54,399 nucleotides of DNA from Candidatus Altimarinota bacterium (GTDB taxonomy: Bacteria; Patescibacteriota; Gracilibacteria; BD1-5; UBA6164). The stretch spans positions 1 through 54,399 of the forward strand of contig JABWCI010000009.1 in NCBI GenBank assembly GCA_013368515.1. Reading direction: 5' to 3'. Position numbers and translations under genes: made by a program. Of the stretch, positions 10,085-20,329 are shown in pieces. Within the stretch, counting starts at the first letter, position 1, and each line of letters opens with the position of its first letter. Below the pieces are notes generated by a model. It was not told where the DNA came from and did not search any database. It worked only from the letters and a program-made list of their open reading frames with translations.

Positions 10085-10537
10085 TTAATGGTGATATTTT
10101 ACACCAGATTTTATACAAGAAACTCTATATAATTGTTCATAAAGCATCATAATTGCTTGAGCATGTGGAAATGTCATAGGAGAAAATGACATCTTAAAAT
10201 CTATAAGATCTTTTATCTTTTCAAAATCAACTCAATATGATCAACCAATAATAAAAATTATATCTGTATACTTCATTTGAACATCTAAAACAAATTTGGA
10301 AAACTCTATTGTGTGCATGGTTTTACTATCTATATAAAGTAGCACTTTATATCATTTTGTTTTTTCTAAATATCTCTTTAGCTCAATAGTTTCTTCAAGT
10401 AGTATTTCCTGTATAGAAGTTCTCTTGCTTGGTTTTAACTTTACAAAATCTATAGTTTTTCACAACCTTTTCTGAAACTCTTTTATAGGTTCGTCATAAT
10501 GCTTAAAACTATCTACAAATGAAACTATTCTAATCAT
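10085..10537 (-). CDS. rlmH: 23S rRNA (pseudouridine1915-N3)-methyltransferase RlmH
   Basis: The 150-residue protein is a normal-length SPOUT methyltransferase that methylates pseudouridine 1915 in helix 69 of 23S rRNA using SAM. Seen in the sequence: the knot motif F-I-I-G-G-S-Y-G (SAM-binding loop), then F-S-P-M-T-F-P-H-A, L-Y-E-Q-L-Y-R and the short terminal G-V-K-Y-H-H that corresponds to the conserved H-P-Y-H end of the family. Three of the loop glycines are TGA or GG-type codons at invariant positions. It lies just upstream of the ECF promoter, which starts 8 nt after its stop. Confidence 0.95.
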
Positions 10538-10614
10538 TTTTTATTTATAAAAATTAATAATCAGTTATATTTTACTGAAAATATAAAAATAATAAATTAT
10601 TATAAAATTTATAG

Positions 10615-10642
10615 TTGACTTTTTATATTTTTAATATATAAA
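10615..10642 (+). promoter_or_regulatory. Sigma-70-type promoter of the 102-aa ORF
   Basis: TTGACT (10615-10620), 16 nt, TATAAA (10637-10642). A clear Shine-Dalgarno sequence GAGAGG (10667-10672) follows, 7 nt before the ATG, which is unusual in this window. Confidence 0.55.
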
Positions 10643-10679
10643 AAATATACTTTTTTCTAACCATTCGAGAGGTAAAAAC

Positions 10680-10988
10680 ATGTCAGGAAAACAAGCAAGA
10701 CTTGAACTATTTGGTTGGGGATTAAAACTCCCTTTACCAAATGGAAATATAGAAACTCTGCTAAAAGAAGGAAATCATGAAGACTCCTGTCTTTACACAG
10801 AGTACTCTGAACTCTGCAAATCGTCAAATTTGACGATTGAGCAAAAAGAAAGGAAAAAACAAATCATTGCAATCTTGCAGCAAAAAATCGCTGCAATGAA
10901 GGCAAGAAAAGAAGAAGAAAGAAGAATTCAAGAAGAAATAGCTAAAAGTAAATTGGTAGGAACTCAACTCTGCTTATTTACCGCCTAA
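10680..10988 (+). CDS. UGA-free hypothetical protein with foreign codon use (102 aa)
   Basis: I do not recognise this protein. It starts MSGKQARLELFGWGLKLPLP, has a Cys-containing middle (S-C-L-Y-T-E-Y-S-E-L-C) and a long basic/acidic helix (about residues 50-90, K-A-R-K-E-E-E-R-R), probably a coiled coil. None of its glycines uses TGA; GGA, GGT or GGG are used, and codons rare in neighbours (CTC, CTG, TCG, ACG, GCC) appear. It has a consensus promoter, a strong Shine-Dalgarno sequence and a GC-rich terminator, so it looks like a self-contained cassette from a standard-code source. A phage or plasmid origin is possible but unproven. Confidence 0.75.
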   Translation: MSGKQARLELFGWGLKLPLPNGNIETLLKEGNHEDSCLYTEYSELCKSSNLTIEQKERKKQIIAILQQKIAAMKARKEEERRIQEEIAKSKLVGTQLCLFTA

Positions 10989-11005
10989 GTCTGTTTCTAC
11001 TGAAC

Positions 11006-11044
11006 AAAAAAACCACGCCCTTGGGCGTGGTTTTAACTTTTTTA
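11006..11044 (+). terminator. GC-rich intrinsic terminator
   Basis: AACCACGCCC TT GGGCGTGGTT followed by a T-rich stretch. It is by far the most GC-rich hairpin in the window and follows the UGA-free 102-residue ORF. Confidence 0.85.
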
Positions 11045-11170
11045 ATTTAATAAATCATCTACTTCTCTTCTTTTTTCTGCTAAATAATCTATATACATAG
11101 CAAATTCATTTGAAAAATTAGAATTATCAACAACTCAATCTGAAGAATTAATTATATTTAAATCAGACAT
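11042..11170 (-). CDS. Micro-protein of 42 residues
   Basis: ATG (11168-11170) to TAA (11042-11044) gives an acidic peptide, MSDLNIINSSDGVVDNSNF and so on, ending A-E-K-R-R-E-V-D-D-L-L-N, with one TGA glycine. The second half would form an amphipathic helix. No known family is recognised. It points away from dnaK and shares the 11171-11248 upstream gap with it. Support is only the clean reading frame in native codon style. Confidence 0.45.
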
Positions 11171-11248
11171 AGATACATATAAAATATTAAAATAAAATTA
11201 CTTTTTAATATTATAACACAAATGAATTTAAAATACAAAAATTAATAA

Positions 11249-11275
11249 TTAGCACCTAAATTAAAAAAGTGCTAA
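11249..11275 (+). promoter_or_regulatory. CIRCE operator (HrcA-binding) upstream of dnaK
   Basis: TTAGCACCT, 9 nt, AAGTGCTAA. This 27-bp inverted repeat has exactly the architecture of the CIRCE consensus (TTAGCACTC-N9-GAGTGCTAA), with a mismatch near the inner end of each arm. CIRCE is bound by the heat-shock repressor HrcA; hrcA itself is not in this window. Confidence 0.85.
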
Positions 11276-11282
11276 AAAACTT

Positions 11283-11310
11283 TTGACTTTAAAAAAATAT
11301 TTGATAAAAT
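11283..11310 (+). promoter_or_regulatory. Promoter of dnaK
   Basis: TTGACT (11283-11288), 16 nt, TAAAAT (11305-11310), starting 8 bp after the CIRCE element, so repressor binding would block polymerase. The 5' leader to the ATG at 11371 is about 55 nt. Confidence 0.6.
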
Positions 11311-11370
11311 ATCTTCAAGTCATAAAAAAAATGACATAATAAAATATTTTAAAACTTAATTTTTTTGAAT

Positions 11371-13275
<1,905 letters not shown>

Positions 13276-13280
13276 GAAAC

Positions 13281-13317
13281 AAAAAACTTAGAATTTAAAA
13301 ATTCTAAGTTTTTTTAT
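13281..13317 (+). terminator. Bidirectional terminator between dnaK and the 132-aa gene
   Basis: AAAAAACTTAGAATTT with its complement AAATTCTAAGTTTTTT, a near-perfect stem with T runs on both strands. It serves dnaK from the left and overlaps the stop (13314-13316) of the convergent gene. Confidence 0.8.
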
Positions 13318-13712
13318 TTAATAACTGATATTATTTGAAATAAACAAATAATATAATAAATAAAACTAAATATCATTGAAATGTAAAATCTAGGAGTAAT
13401 TCAATCTAAAGTTTTCTTTGGTGTCTCTAGAATATCATTATATATATCATCATCATTATCATAGTTATTAATTAAAAATGGATCTTTAAAAATTATTCTT
13501 AATTTAATAAATTCTTCTGCAAATCAAATCAATTTTCTTACTTCGCTATATCCATTTGAAATAATATAAAATTCTAAAGTTATATAAATTAAAATTAATA
13601 AACCAATAACCAAAGTTTCAAATCAATAATTAACATAATTAAAAATTAATAATATAATTAATAATTTTATTATATTAATTATTATATGATAAATATATTT
13701 TAGTATTTTCAT
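13314..13712 (-). CDS. Hypothetical membrane protein (132 aa)
   Basis: Not recognised. The N-terminal half is hydrophobic (two segments, about residues 12-30 and 38-55). A short polar part follows (S-E-V-R-K-L-I-G-F-A-E-E-F, and acidic D-N-D-D-D-I-Y-N-D-I), then a third hydrophobic segment near the C-terminus (I-S-M-I-F-S-F-I-Y-Y-I-I-C-L-F). It probably crosses the membrane three times. It is isolated, convergent with dnaK, and ends inside the shared terminator. Confidence 0.65.
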
Positions 13713-13784
13713 AAATACAATTAAAAAATAAATCCGGAGAGACTTATTTTTATATTATATTTTTATACAACAAAATCAAATTTA

Positions 13785-13919
13785 ACTTTTTCGATATGTA
13801 TCAATGGGATTCTTAAGGGTGAGACTTCGCCATAAAACGAGAGATAAAAAGTAAATCAACTAATCAGCGAATGATTCGAACCCTTGAGGACTTTTGGTAC
13901 CTTTTGGTCACAAAAGTAC
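13785..13919 (+). repeat. Structured repeat element, copy 1
   Basis: This 135-bp non-coding element is shared with copy 3 (16936-17067). It begins ACTTTTTCGATATGTATCAA and ends in a conserved G-T-A-C-C-T-T-T-T-G-G-T-C-A-C-A-A-A-A-G-T-A-C segment that folds on itself. An outer stem pairs TTAAGGGT (13813-13820) with ACCCTTGA (13880-13887), including a G-U pair. The middle, GAAACGAGAGATAAAA-like, is conserved. Confidence 0.75.
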
Positions 13920-13941
13920 AACTAACTAAATAATCAATTAC

Positions 13942-13973
13942 TAAAAAAACCAGAATAAATTCTGGTTTTTTTA
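13942..13973 (-). terminator. Terminator of the YgjV-like gene
   Basis: TAAAAAAACCAGAATTTA-type hairpin: AACCAGAAT against ATTCTGGTT with flanking A and T runs. The gene's TAA (13971-13973) is the outermost base of the hairpin. Confidence 0.75.
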
Positions 13974-14573
13974 GTATCTTAAAAACTTAAGTCTTCTATG
14001 TCTAGAAGCAAACAATCTTATCCATTTTCTATGTAATAGATATTTATAATACCTAATTTTTCACCAAAATCATCTCCTTCTGTACAAGATATATATTGAA
14101 CTTGATAATACAAATATAAATATAATAGAAGTTAGTGTTCAAGATAATGAATTTCAAAAATAACTATATATCAAATAGATAAAATTAGTTAATATATAAA
14201 TTAATCTTAAAGGAATTCAAGTGAAATAAAAAGCTGAAAAAAGTGATATTATAGATCAAAAAGTAAGTAAATAAGATAATATTTCACCATTTGCAGTTTT
14301 ATATCATATAATCAAATAAACTATAGTAAATAATAAAAATAAATATAGATTTTTTTTATATTTTATAACTATTAAATTTTTGAAAACATCAAAAAAATTT
14401 ATAAAAGATGCTGTTAATAACCCAAGTCATAAAAAATGTAATCAATAAAAAAATGAACAAATAGCAAGCATAATAAAAAGCATCCTATCATTTTTTTCAG
14501 TATAAGAAACAACATTAAAAAATAATGCTATAAGTCATATAATCTCCCAAAAAATATTTACTTTTTCAAACAT
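13971..14573 (-). CDS. YgjV-like inner membrane protein (200 aa)
   Basis: A polytopic membrane protein with about six hydrophobic helices spread over residues 8-165. It ends in a strongly basic cytoplasmic tail (R-R-R-G-F-W-G-K-I-R-Y-Y, then R-H-R-R-L-K-F-L-R-Y). Helix spacing and the S-Y-L-L-T-F-G-S-I-I-S-L and P-L-R-L-I-Y-I-L-T-N lines resemble the Imp-YgjV family (PF10688), whose function is unknown; I make this assignment from memory of the pattern only. It stands alone, with its stop codon inside its terminator. Confidence 0.6.
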
Positions 14574-14651
14574 AAGTTAAAATAATTGATATATTTAGTT
14601 AATTTTAACATATATTTTCATACTTTACAAATATTTTAATTATAGTATAAA

Positions 14652-14685
14652 TAAAAAGATAGAAAAATATTTTTCTATCTTTTTA
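14652..14685 (-). terminator. Terminator of the 173-aa gene
   Basis: TAAAAAGATAGAAAAATA with its complement ATTTTTCTATCTTTTTA. It is an almost perfect inverted repeat containing the gene's TAG (14675-14677), with a T run on the minus strand. Confidence 0.75.
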
Positions 14686-15196
14686 ACATAATTACTTCTA
14701 ATAAGGCCAATGTTTCATTTTTGGCATCTCATACCTTATCTACTATATCAAGTCAAAGTTCCATCATAATCATATCTTTATAATTTTGAGGAAAGCAAAA
14801 ATCATTTCAAATTTGTTTTTCACGAGAACTTATCATGTTAGTTACAAAATCTAAAATAGAAATTTTATCATTTTCACTAAGATTATTTATTTTTTCTCAT
14901 AAAACTCTAAGCTCTAAAAGTAATTTATATAATAAAAAAAGATATTTTACTGGTACATCCAAAAATTCTTTTTCATAAAAATAATTGGATAATTCACTAA
15001 AAATAAAAGGTTTTCAATTTATATTTATTGTAACTGATTTACTATCATCTTTCTCCAATAGGACTAGTGGCCATTCAATCTCTTTAGAAAGAGTTAAAAC
15101 ATCATTTATAGCAAACATTACAACTTCTGTTATTTCATCTTTTCAATAATCAATTATCTCTTGTTTTCTCATAATATTTACATTAATATTTTTCAT
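14675..15196 (-). CDS. Hypothetical cytoplasmic protein (173 aa)
   Basis: Not recognised. It is a soluble, mainly helical, Leu/Glu/Lys-rich protein with L-F-L-L-Y-K-L-L-L-E-L-R-V-L-G-E-K-I-N in the middle and a C-terminal helix L-G-L-D-I-V-D-K-V-G-D-A. Two in-frame ATGs are possible. I chose 15194-15196 because a TATAAT (minus strand, 15204-15209) ends 7 nt upstream, consistent with a leaderless transcript; the alternative at 15170-15172 removes eight residues. It is a single-gene unit ending in its own terminator. Confidence 0.6.
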
Positions 15197-15238
15197 AAAT
15201 TTAATTATAATATAAATAAAAAAATATATATGTCAAAA

Positions 15239-15270
15239 TAAAAAGACTAGAAAATTCTAGTCTTTTTTTA
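15239..15270 (-). terminator. Terminator of the rhodanese gene
   Basis: AAAAAGACTAGAA TT TTCTAGTCTTTTT hairpin. The rhodanese TAG (15257-15259) is part of the stem. Confidence 0.8.
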
Positions 15271-15589
15271 ATTTGTATCAATAATTTTCCCAATATTCAA
15301 TTCATCAAACTAAATCATAAACATGTGTGAAATTATTCTCACTCATATAAGCCAAAACACTTTGTGTCCTATTTCAATGAAAACAATAAATTAAATATTT
15401 TTTACTTTTATCAAGTGAAGCAATTTGTGAAACTACTTCTGGTCTATATACATCAAACAAAAAATGTGTTCACTCAATATAACCATAATATTCTTTTTCT
15501 TCTATAGTTCTAAAATCTATCAAAATATATTCTCAAGTTTTTAGTTTACTATCGAAATCTTTAGGGAAAAGTCTACCAATTTCTGCCAT
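15257..15589 (-). CDS. Single-domain rhodanese-like sulfurtransferase (110 aa)
   Basis: The single rhodanese domain is of usual length. It opens with F-P-K-D-F-D and Y-I-L-I-D-F-R-T-I-E-E-K-E-Y, the usual D-x-R and E-x-E-Y/F lines. The active loop is Y-C-F-H-G-N-R-T-Q with the catalytic Cys near residue 75 and Arg closing the loop. The C-terminus reads V-Y-D-L-V-G-G-I-E-Y-W, the conserved glycine-rich turn, with TGA glycines. It transfers sulfane sulfur, for example from thiosulfate or protein persulfides. It might supply sulfur to the SUF machinery, for which no desulfurase is seen in this window; that link is inference. It lies 14 nt downstream of the RlmL-like gene. Confidence 0.85.
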
Positions 15590-15603
15590 TTTCTTTAATA
15601 AAA

Positions 15604-16710
15604 TTATATATTTTTCTTCCAAAAATAACACATTTCACCTCAATTATATAGTTTTCTTTTTTTATAAGTATCTTTTTTAATCAGATTATCAAATTCCATA
15701 TAATTTGAAATAATTCATCAATTTAATTCACTATTTAATCTAAATAATTTATCTATATCATTGTAAACAGATTTTAGATTTTCATCTTTAAGTCTCTCTC
15801 AGTAAGGTGGATTTGAAACAAGAGTTCAAGAAATAGATTTATTTAGATACTCTCTAAAATCTTTAACTTCAAAATTTATTTCTCATCATAATCAAGCTAT
15901 TCTAGCATTATTTTGAGCTAAAGATACCATTTCTGGATTTATATCACTTGCTTTTATAGTATATTCTCCTGAAAATTCTTTTTTTCTAGCTAATGATCTT
16001 TCATTTTCTGTTATTTCAGAACTTACTAATCACAATTTTTCAAAAGCAAATTTTCTTTTAAGTCCTGGAGCTATATTTTTAGCTATCATAAGTGCTTCAA
16101 TAGCGATAGTTCAACTTCAACAAAAAACATCATAAAATGGTTCTTTAAATTTCCAACCAGATAACAAGACAAGTGCTGCAGAAAGAGATTCTTTTATAGG
16201 AGCTTCTCATGATTTTTCTCTATATCATCTCATATGCAAAGCATCTCAAGAAGTATTTAATAAGATACGAGCTTTATTATCTATGATTAATACTAATATC
16301 TCCATTTTTTCTAAAGAAGAGTCTTCATCTACTATTCAATTATCTCAAACTCTAGATTTTATAATTGCTTTTTTTGCTAAACTTTGAATAGTCCTTTCAG
16401 CAAAAAGTTCACTTCTAGTAGAGTTTGATTTAACTACTATAGGAAAATCTTTTTTAAAATAACTCTTCCAAGATATATTTTTTATTAAATCAAAAAGACT
16501 ATCAAAATCTCTAACATTATCTTTTTCAGCTAGTAATACATACATCTTATTTCCTACTCTAGACCATAAATTTATTCTAGGAATAAGTTCAATTCAACCT
16601 GAAAAAGTTATAAGCCTATCTATAGTTTCTTCTATAATTCAACCTTGTTTTTCTATTTCTTTTTTTGCAATACTTTCTACTCAAGCTATTGTTGATAATA
16701 CAAATTTCAT
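15604..16710 (-). CDS. THUMP-domain RNA methyltransferase, RlmL/Trm-G10 type (368 aa)
   Basis: Residues about 1-155 form the ferredoxin-like and THUMP RNA-binding part, beginning MKFVLSTIAGVESIAKKEIE. The Rossmann methyltransferase follows, with the SAM motif D-V-F-C-G-S-G-T-I-A-I-E-A (about residue 195) and the catalytic N-P-P-Y-G-E-R-L (about 299-306), the N6- or N2-guanine/adenine signature. It is shorter than E. coli RlmL because it lacks the second methyltransferase (RlmK) domain. The likely target is a guanosine N2 in 23S rRNA or tRNA. It stands just upstream of the rhodanese gene, so the two may be co-transcribed. Confidence 0.88.
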
Positions 16711-16784
16711 TTATTTTTTATTTAAAAATTAATTTTCTATGATTATAGTTTAAATATGATTAAAGGCAAAAGAAAAACACTTCC

Positions 16785-16905
16785 TACTTTTGTAACCAAA
16801 AGGTAGCAAAAGTTTTAGGGGTTTTCGAACTAGCTAGTATAGTTCTGTTGCTTACGGTAAGTAATCACTATCTCAACCCCTAAGACCCCTGTAAGTTTCT
16901 ATAAG
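16785..16905 (-). repeat. Structured repeat element, copy 2 (inverted, divergent)
   Basis: TACTTTTGTAACCAAAAGGT is the reverse complement of the right end of copies 1 and 3. The outer stem is TTAGGGGTT (16815-16823) with AACCCCTAA (16875-16883). Inside it GAACTA...TAGTTC and CTTACGGTAAG form two further hairpins. The interior sequence differs from copies 1 and 3 while the layout is kept. Confidence 0.6.
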
Positions 16906-16935
16906 CTTTTTTCATTTTGATTTAAATTTTTTCTT

Positions 16936-17067
16936 ACTTTTTCGATATGTATCAATGGGATTTTTAAGGGGAATATTTCGCCATGAAACGAGAGATAAAA
17001 CTTGATAGATTGTATGCGAAAGTTAGTCCCCTTAAAGACTTTTGGTACCTTTTGGTCACAAAAGTAC
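16936..17067 (+). repeat. Structured repeat element, copy 3
   Basis: 132 bp, closely similar to copy 1 throughout. The outer stem is TTAAGGGG (16964-16971) with CCCCTTAA (17028-17035). Relative to copy 1, a T-A pair has become G-C by changes on both sides, and the G-U pair has become A-U. Confidence 0.75.
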
Positions 17068-17093
17068 ATAAAATATTTTACAAAAATAAAAAT

Positions 17094-17126
17094 AAAAAAG
17101 TTCTAGATTTTCTAGAACTTTTTTTA
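17094..17126 (-). terminator. Terminator of the MgtC/DUF4010 gene
   Basis: AAAAAAGTTCTAGA TT TTCTAGAACTTTTTTT hairpin with a T run on the minus strand, overlapping the TAA at 17124-17126. Confidence 0.8.
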
Positions 17127-18482
17127 TGTAAGTTTTAAAAACACCATCCCCACTATTCACATAATCATAGAAACTACAAATCACATCATAACAGCAAATC
17201 AAAATTTCTTTTCTCAAAATTTCATAGCAATAGAACCTTTTACTAAATTATTTGAAATAACAGCTATTATTATAGTAATAGCTGCAAGTTCAGCTCATAC
17301 TTTTCAGTCAATTGCATCAACTGCCATTGTTTGACTTATAGCATCAACATCAGCAAGTCATGATATAACTCATAATGCATAGAAAAAATAATCTCACCAA
17401 ACATCTTTGTATAATGCTCAAACTCAAGCAATAAATTTAATAAAAAGTACAAATGATGCAAATTTTAAAGCAGGTACTATACTAAAAGGACTCTTATATT
17501 TTTTTTCTTCAAAACTCAAATTTTCTATATGTAAATCTCTATCTTTTGAACTATAGTAAAAATATACCATATACAAAACAATTCATAAAAACATAAATAA
17601 ACTTGGATAAATGATTGAAGAAAGCATATTTATATTAAAAAATAACACTATAATTATTACTCTTACAAACATTATAGTTGAAGCAAGAAGAGTTGAAACT
17701 ACATACATAGAAGTATTTTTTAAATCTTTTTTACTTGATTCTGACATAGAGGCTGTAACTGCCGTACTTGAAACTAGTCAACCAATAGCTCAGCTTGCTA
17801 AAATACTTCATTTTTCACCAATAATTTTGCTCATTATATATCAAGCATAAGAAATTGCTGACATTAAAACCACGAAAAACCAGATTCAATAAAAATTTAA
17901 AAATTCTAAATTTAAAATAGAATTATTTAATGGATTTGTATATCAAATATAAGTCAAAATATCACTAATAGAAAATTTCTCATTTGGTAAAAGTGGTAAA
18001 ACAACTATTGATATAACTGCAAATTTGATAGTATTATTTAACTCTTCTCTACTTACTTTTTCAAGAATTTTATCAATCAAACCTTTAGATGAAAGTAAAA
18101 AAGTCAAAACAATAGACATAATTATAGCTATTTGAACATAACCAAGCATAACAAATACTCAAAGAAAAAATGTAACAATAGAAGCAAGTTCAGTAGTCAA
18201 ACCAAATTGTTTTTCTTTATAAATACTATAAGAATAATAAACTACTATAAAAAGTCATATTATAAAAAGAGTTCCAGCTATAAAGAAAATATTACTTGAA
18301 TCCATAGTTAACCAAGTACTCATAGCTCAAAGTAAAGATAAAAGTGCAAATGTTCTAATATCTCAAAATGAAATAGATGATTTACTAAGTAATTTAGTTT
18401 TTTCATTTATACCTCTTTCCATTCAAACAAGTGCTCAAAGTCACATTGCAAGTAATAATTGTAAAATTATATCTACATTCAT
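17124..18482 (-). CDS. MgtC/SapB-family membrane protein with DUF4010 (452 aa)
   Basis: The N-terminus (residues 1-130) is an MgtC-like hydrophobic domain with L-L-L-A-M-G-L-G-A-L-V-G-M-E-R-G, the family's conserved G-x-x-x-G-x-E-R line. The remainder is a polytopic DUF4010 region with about eight helices and the signature G-L-A-D-V-D-A-I-S-Q-T-M-A near residue 385. In total about 12 transmembrane segments are expected. Relatives are linked to Mg2+ homeostasis or unknown transport; the substrate here cannot be told. ATG at 18480-18482 is followed immediately by the first helix. Single-gene unit with its own terminator. Confidence 0.85.
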
Positions 18483-18498
18483 ATTTTTTATTTAAATA

Positions 18499-19008
18499 TT
18501 AAGATAATTCTTCAAATATAGTTTCTTCTTCCAAAAACTCAAAAAGTTTAATTTTGTTTTCCAAAGAAAGATAGATTTCTTTTAAATCTGGAGTTTTTAT
18601 TCTAATAGTTTTTGTAGAAATTCCAGGATTAAACATAAAATATTCGCTATTAAATATCTCTTTGTCTACAAATATTTTTATAGTTTTATTTTGAAATCCA
18701 AATGGTGGAATACTTCAAATAGTTGCTCAAAGTAAATTTGAAATCTCTTCCTGGTAAGCAAATCTGATGTCTTTTGTACCAAACTCTTTTTTAAATCTTC
18801 TAGCTTTTATTTCTTTGTCTCAAATCGTAGTAACAAGATAATATTCTCACTTTGCATGAAAAACTATATTTTTACTACCAATTCCCTCAAGACAAGCCTC
18901 ATCTCTAAATCTCTTTGAATCTTCACAACTCTGTGATTCTCCATGTTCTATTTCATCAAAAGAAATATCATTTTCTTTCAATATTTTTTTTATGTTTTCG
19001 TATAGCAT
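18499..19008 (-). CDS. YbaK/ProX-type aminoacyl-tRNA deacylase (169 aa)
   Basis: A stand-alone editing domain that hydrolyses mischarged aminoacyl-tRNA (Cys- or Ala-tRNA-Pro type). Seen: an early E-H-G-E-S-Q-S-C-E-D-S, the conserved G-I-G-S-K-N-I-V-F line with the catalytic-lysine position, K-A-R-R-F-K-K-E-F-G and the L-L-G-A-T-I-G-S-I-P-P-F-G-F glycine/proline loop typical of the family. The length fits PrdX/YbaK proteins. A TATAAT-like element on the minus strand lies about 30 nt before the ATG. The precise substrate cannot be decided from sequence. Confidence 0.85.
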
Positions 19009-19115
19009 ATTTTTTAAATTAAAAATACTCTATTTAATTATAATTTTTTGCTTTAAATTGCAATATAATAATAAATATTTATAATGTGAAAAATTTATTT
19101 ATTTAATAGTTATAT

Positions 19116-19784
19116 ATGAATCCACTAAGTATATGAGATGAAATAAATTTCAAAACATTGGAATTAAGAAAATGAGAAATTTATAAAATTTGAAGTACTC
19201 AAATAATAACAGTAGTAGAATGACAAGTAAGAGATAGAGTAAAATGAATATTAAATACTTTTGAAAGCTCAGTATATTATTGATGAGAGATTGAGGCTAC
19301 AAATAATACATTAATAACAATATTTGATATTAAAAATAAAGATATAATTTTAAACAAAATAGATGTTAATTGAAATTTTTGAGAATATTGTAGAAAAAAT
19401 TGGACACAATTAAGGTGATTATATGATATTGAATGATTTGAAAAAATAGATTTATATAGATGAAATCAGATTGATTATAGTTTTAATTGAGTAAAATATA
19501 AATTTAATCTTTGGTTTTGTTGAAAAGAAGTAGATTGTTTATGGCATAATCAACATAGTTTCATAGAAACTCATACAAATATTGCATGAGACTGATATAT
19601 GCAAAAATCACTTGATTGAACAGATAATTGACTTATTGAAACTGTTTGATTATTACCTTGAAATTCTCATAAAAAATTTAACATAGATTGAGAAAATGAA
19701 GAGAATTGAAATCCTAAATACCCTTTCCATAGATGGCTTGGAGGTTCAAGTTGAAATATATGGTTAGTTATAGAAAAATATTAG
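19116..19784 (+). CDS. Hypothetical protein, Trp/His-rich C-terminus (222 aa)
   Basis: No signal peptide or membrane helix. Glycine-rich through many TGA codons and rich in Trp, Tyr and Asn. The C-terminal 70 residues carry His-containing lines, H-T-N-I-A-G-D-G-Y-M-Q, L-L-P-G-N-S-H-K-K-F and Y-P-F-H-R-W-L-G-G-S-S-G-N-I-W-L. They look like beta-strands of a small metal-binding or cupin-like barrel; this is a guess from the pattern. The SixA-like phosphatase gene starts 13 nt after its stop, so the two are probably one operon. Confidence 0.65.
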
Positions 19785-19797
19785 TAAAATTTAAATT

Positions 19798-20304
19798 ATG
19801 AAAACTATAATACTTGTTCGTCATGCAAAATCTGGATTTAAAAATACTTCTATGATTGATTTTGACAGACCTCTTAGTGAAGAATGAAACAATGAAGTTA
19901 TTTTTATGCAAAAATTACTTAAAAAACTAAATATAAAATCAGATATTATTTTTTGTAGTGATGCAAAAAGAACAAGAGAAACTTTAGAATGACTTTGGGA
20001 ACAATTAGATGCAGAAAATGATAAAATAGTTTATGACAAGTGAATTTATGATTTTCATATGGATGAAAAACTAAATTATTACTTAAATCTATTTACAAAA
20101 ATAGAAAATAAAAAAGATGTTGCTATCATAGTGTGACACAATCCTTTTATCACTAGGTTACTTAGATATTTTACAAAAAATGAAAATCTAGGTATGGATA
20201 CTCTATGAGTTGCAATTATTGATTTTGAGACAAAGTCTTGGGCTGATGTAGAAACTATGAGATGAGAATTAAATTTTTTTATAAATCCAAACAAAAAAAG
20301 CTAG
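19798..20304 (+). CDS. SixA-like histidine phosphatase (168 aa)
   Basis: Member of the histidine phosphatase (RHG) superfamily, SixA branch. It begins MKTIILVRHAKSGFKNT with the catalytic R-H; a second Arg is in S-D-A-K-R-T-R-E-T, and the second catalytic His is in I-I-V-G-H-N-P-F. Its size matches SixA, which removes phosphate from phosphohistidine, though a small-molecule substrate is equally possible here. It follows the 222-residue gene by 13 nt. The last bases form the hairpin that terminates the convergent gene. Confidence 0.88.
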
Positions 20305-20317
20305 AGAATAACTCTAG
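20291..20317 (-). terminator. Terminator of the UGA-free membrane gene, inside the 3' end of the SixA-like gene
   Basis: GCTAGAG TTATT CTCTAGC followed by TTTTTTTG on the minus strand. It lies across the last codons of the convergent phosphatase gene. Confidence 0.7.
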
Positions 20318-20329
20318 CAAAAGTACAAA

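Larger units (their letters stand above)
16711..17123. other. Gene-free 413-bp gap holding two structured repeats
   Basis: No coding frame fits. The gap contains the inverted copy 2 (16785-16905) and the direct copy 3 (16936-17067) of the structured repeat, facing each other and about 30 bp apart, followed by the terminator of the MgtC-like gene. Confidence 0.7.

Noticed and set aside
13872-13884. Reverse complement GGGTTCGAATC in repeat copy 1 looks like a tRNA T-arm
   Set aside because: No matching acceptor, D or anticodon arms, and the bases are not conserved in the other copies.
17611-17850. Plus-strand frame of about 79 codons inside the MgtC/DUF4010 gene
   Set aside because: Antisense to a well-supported membrane protein frame; no start signal and no family resemblance.
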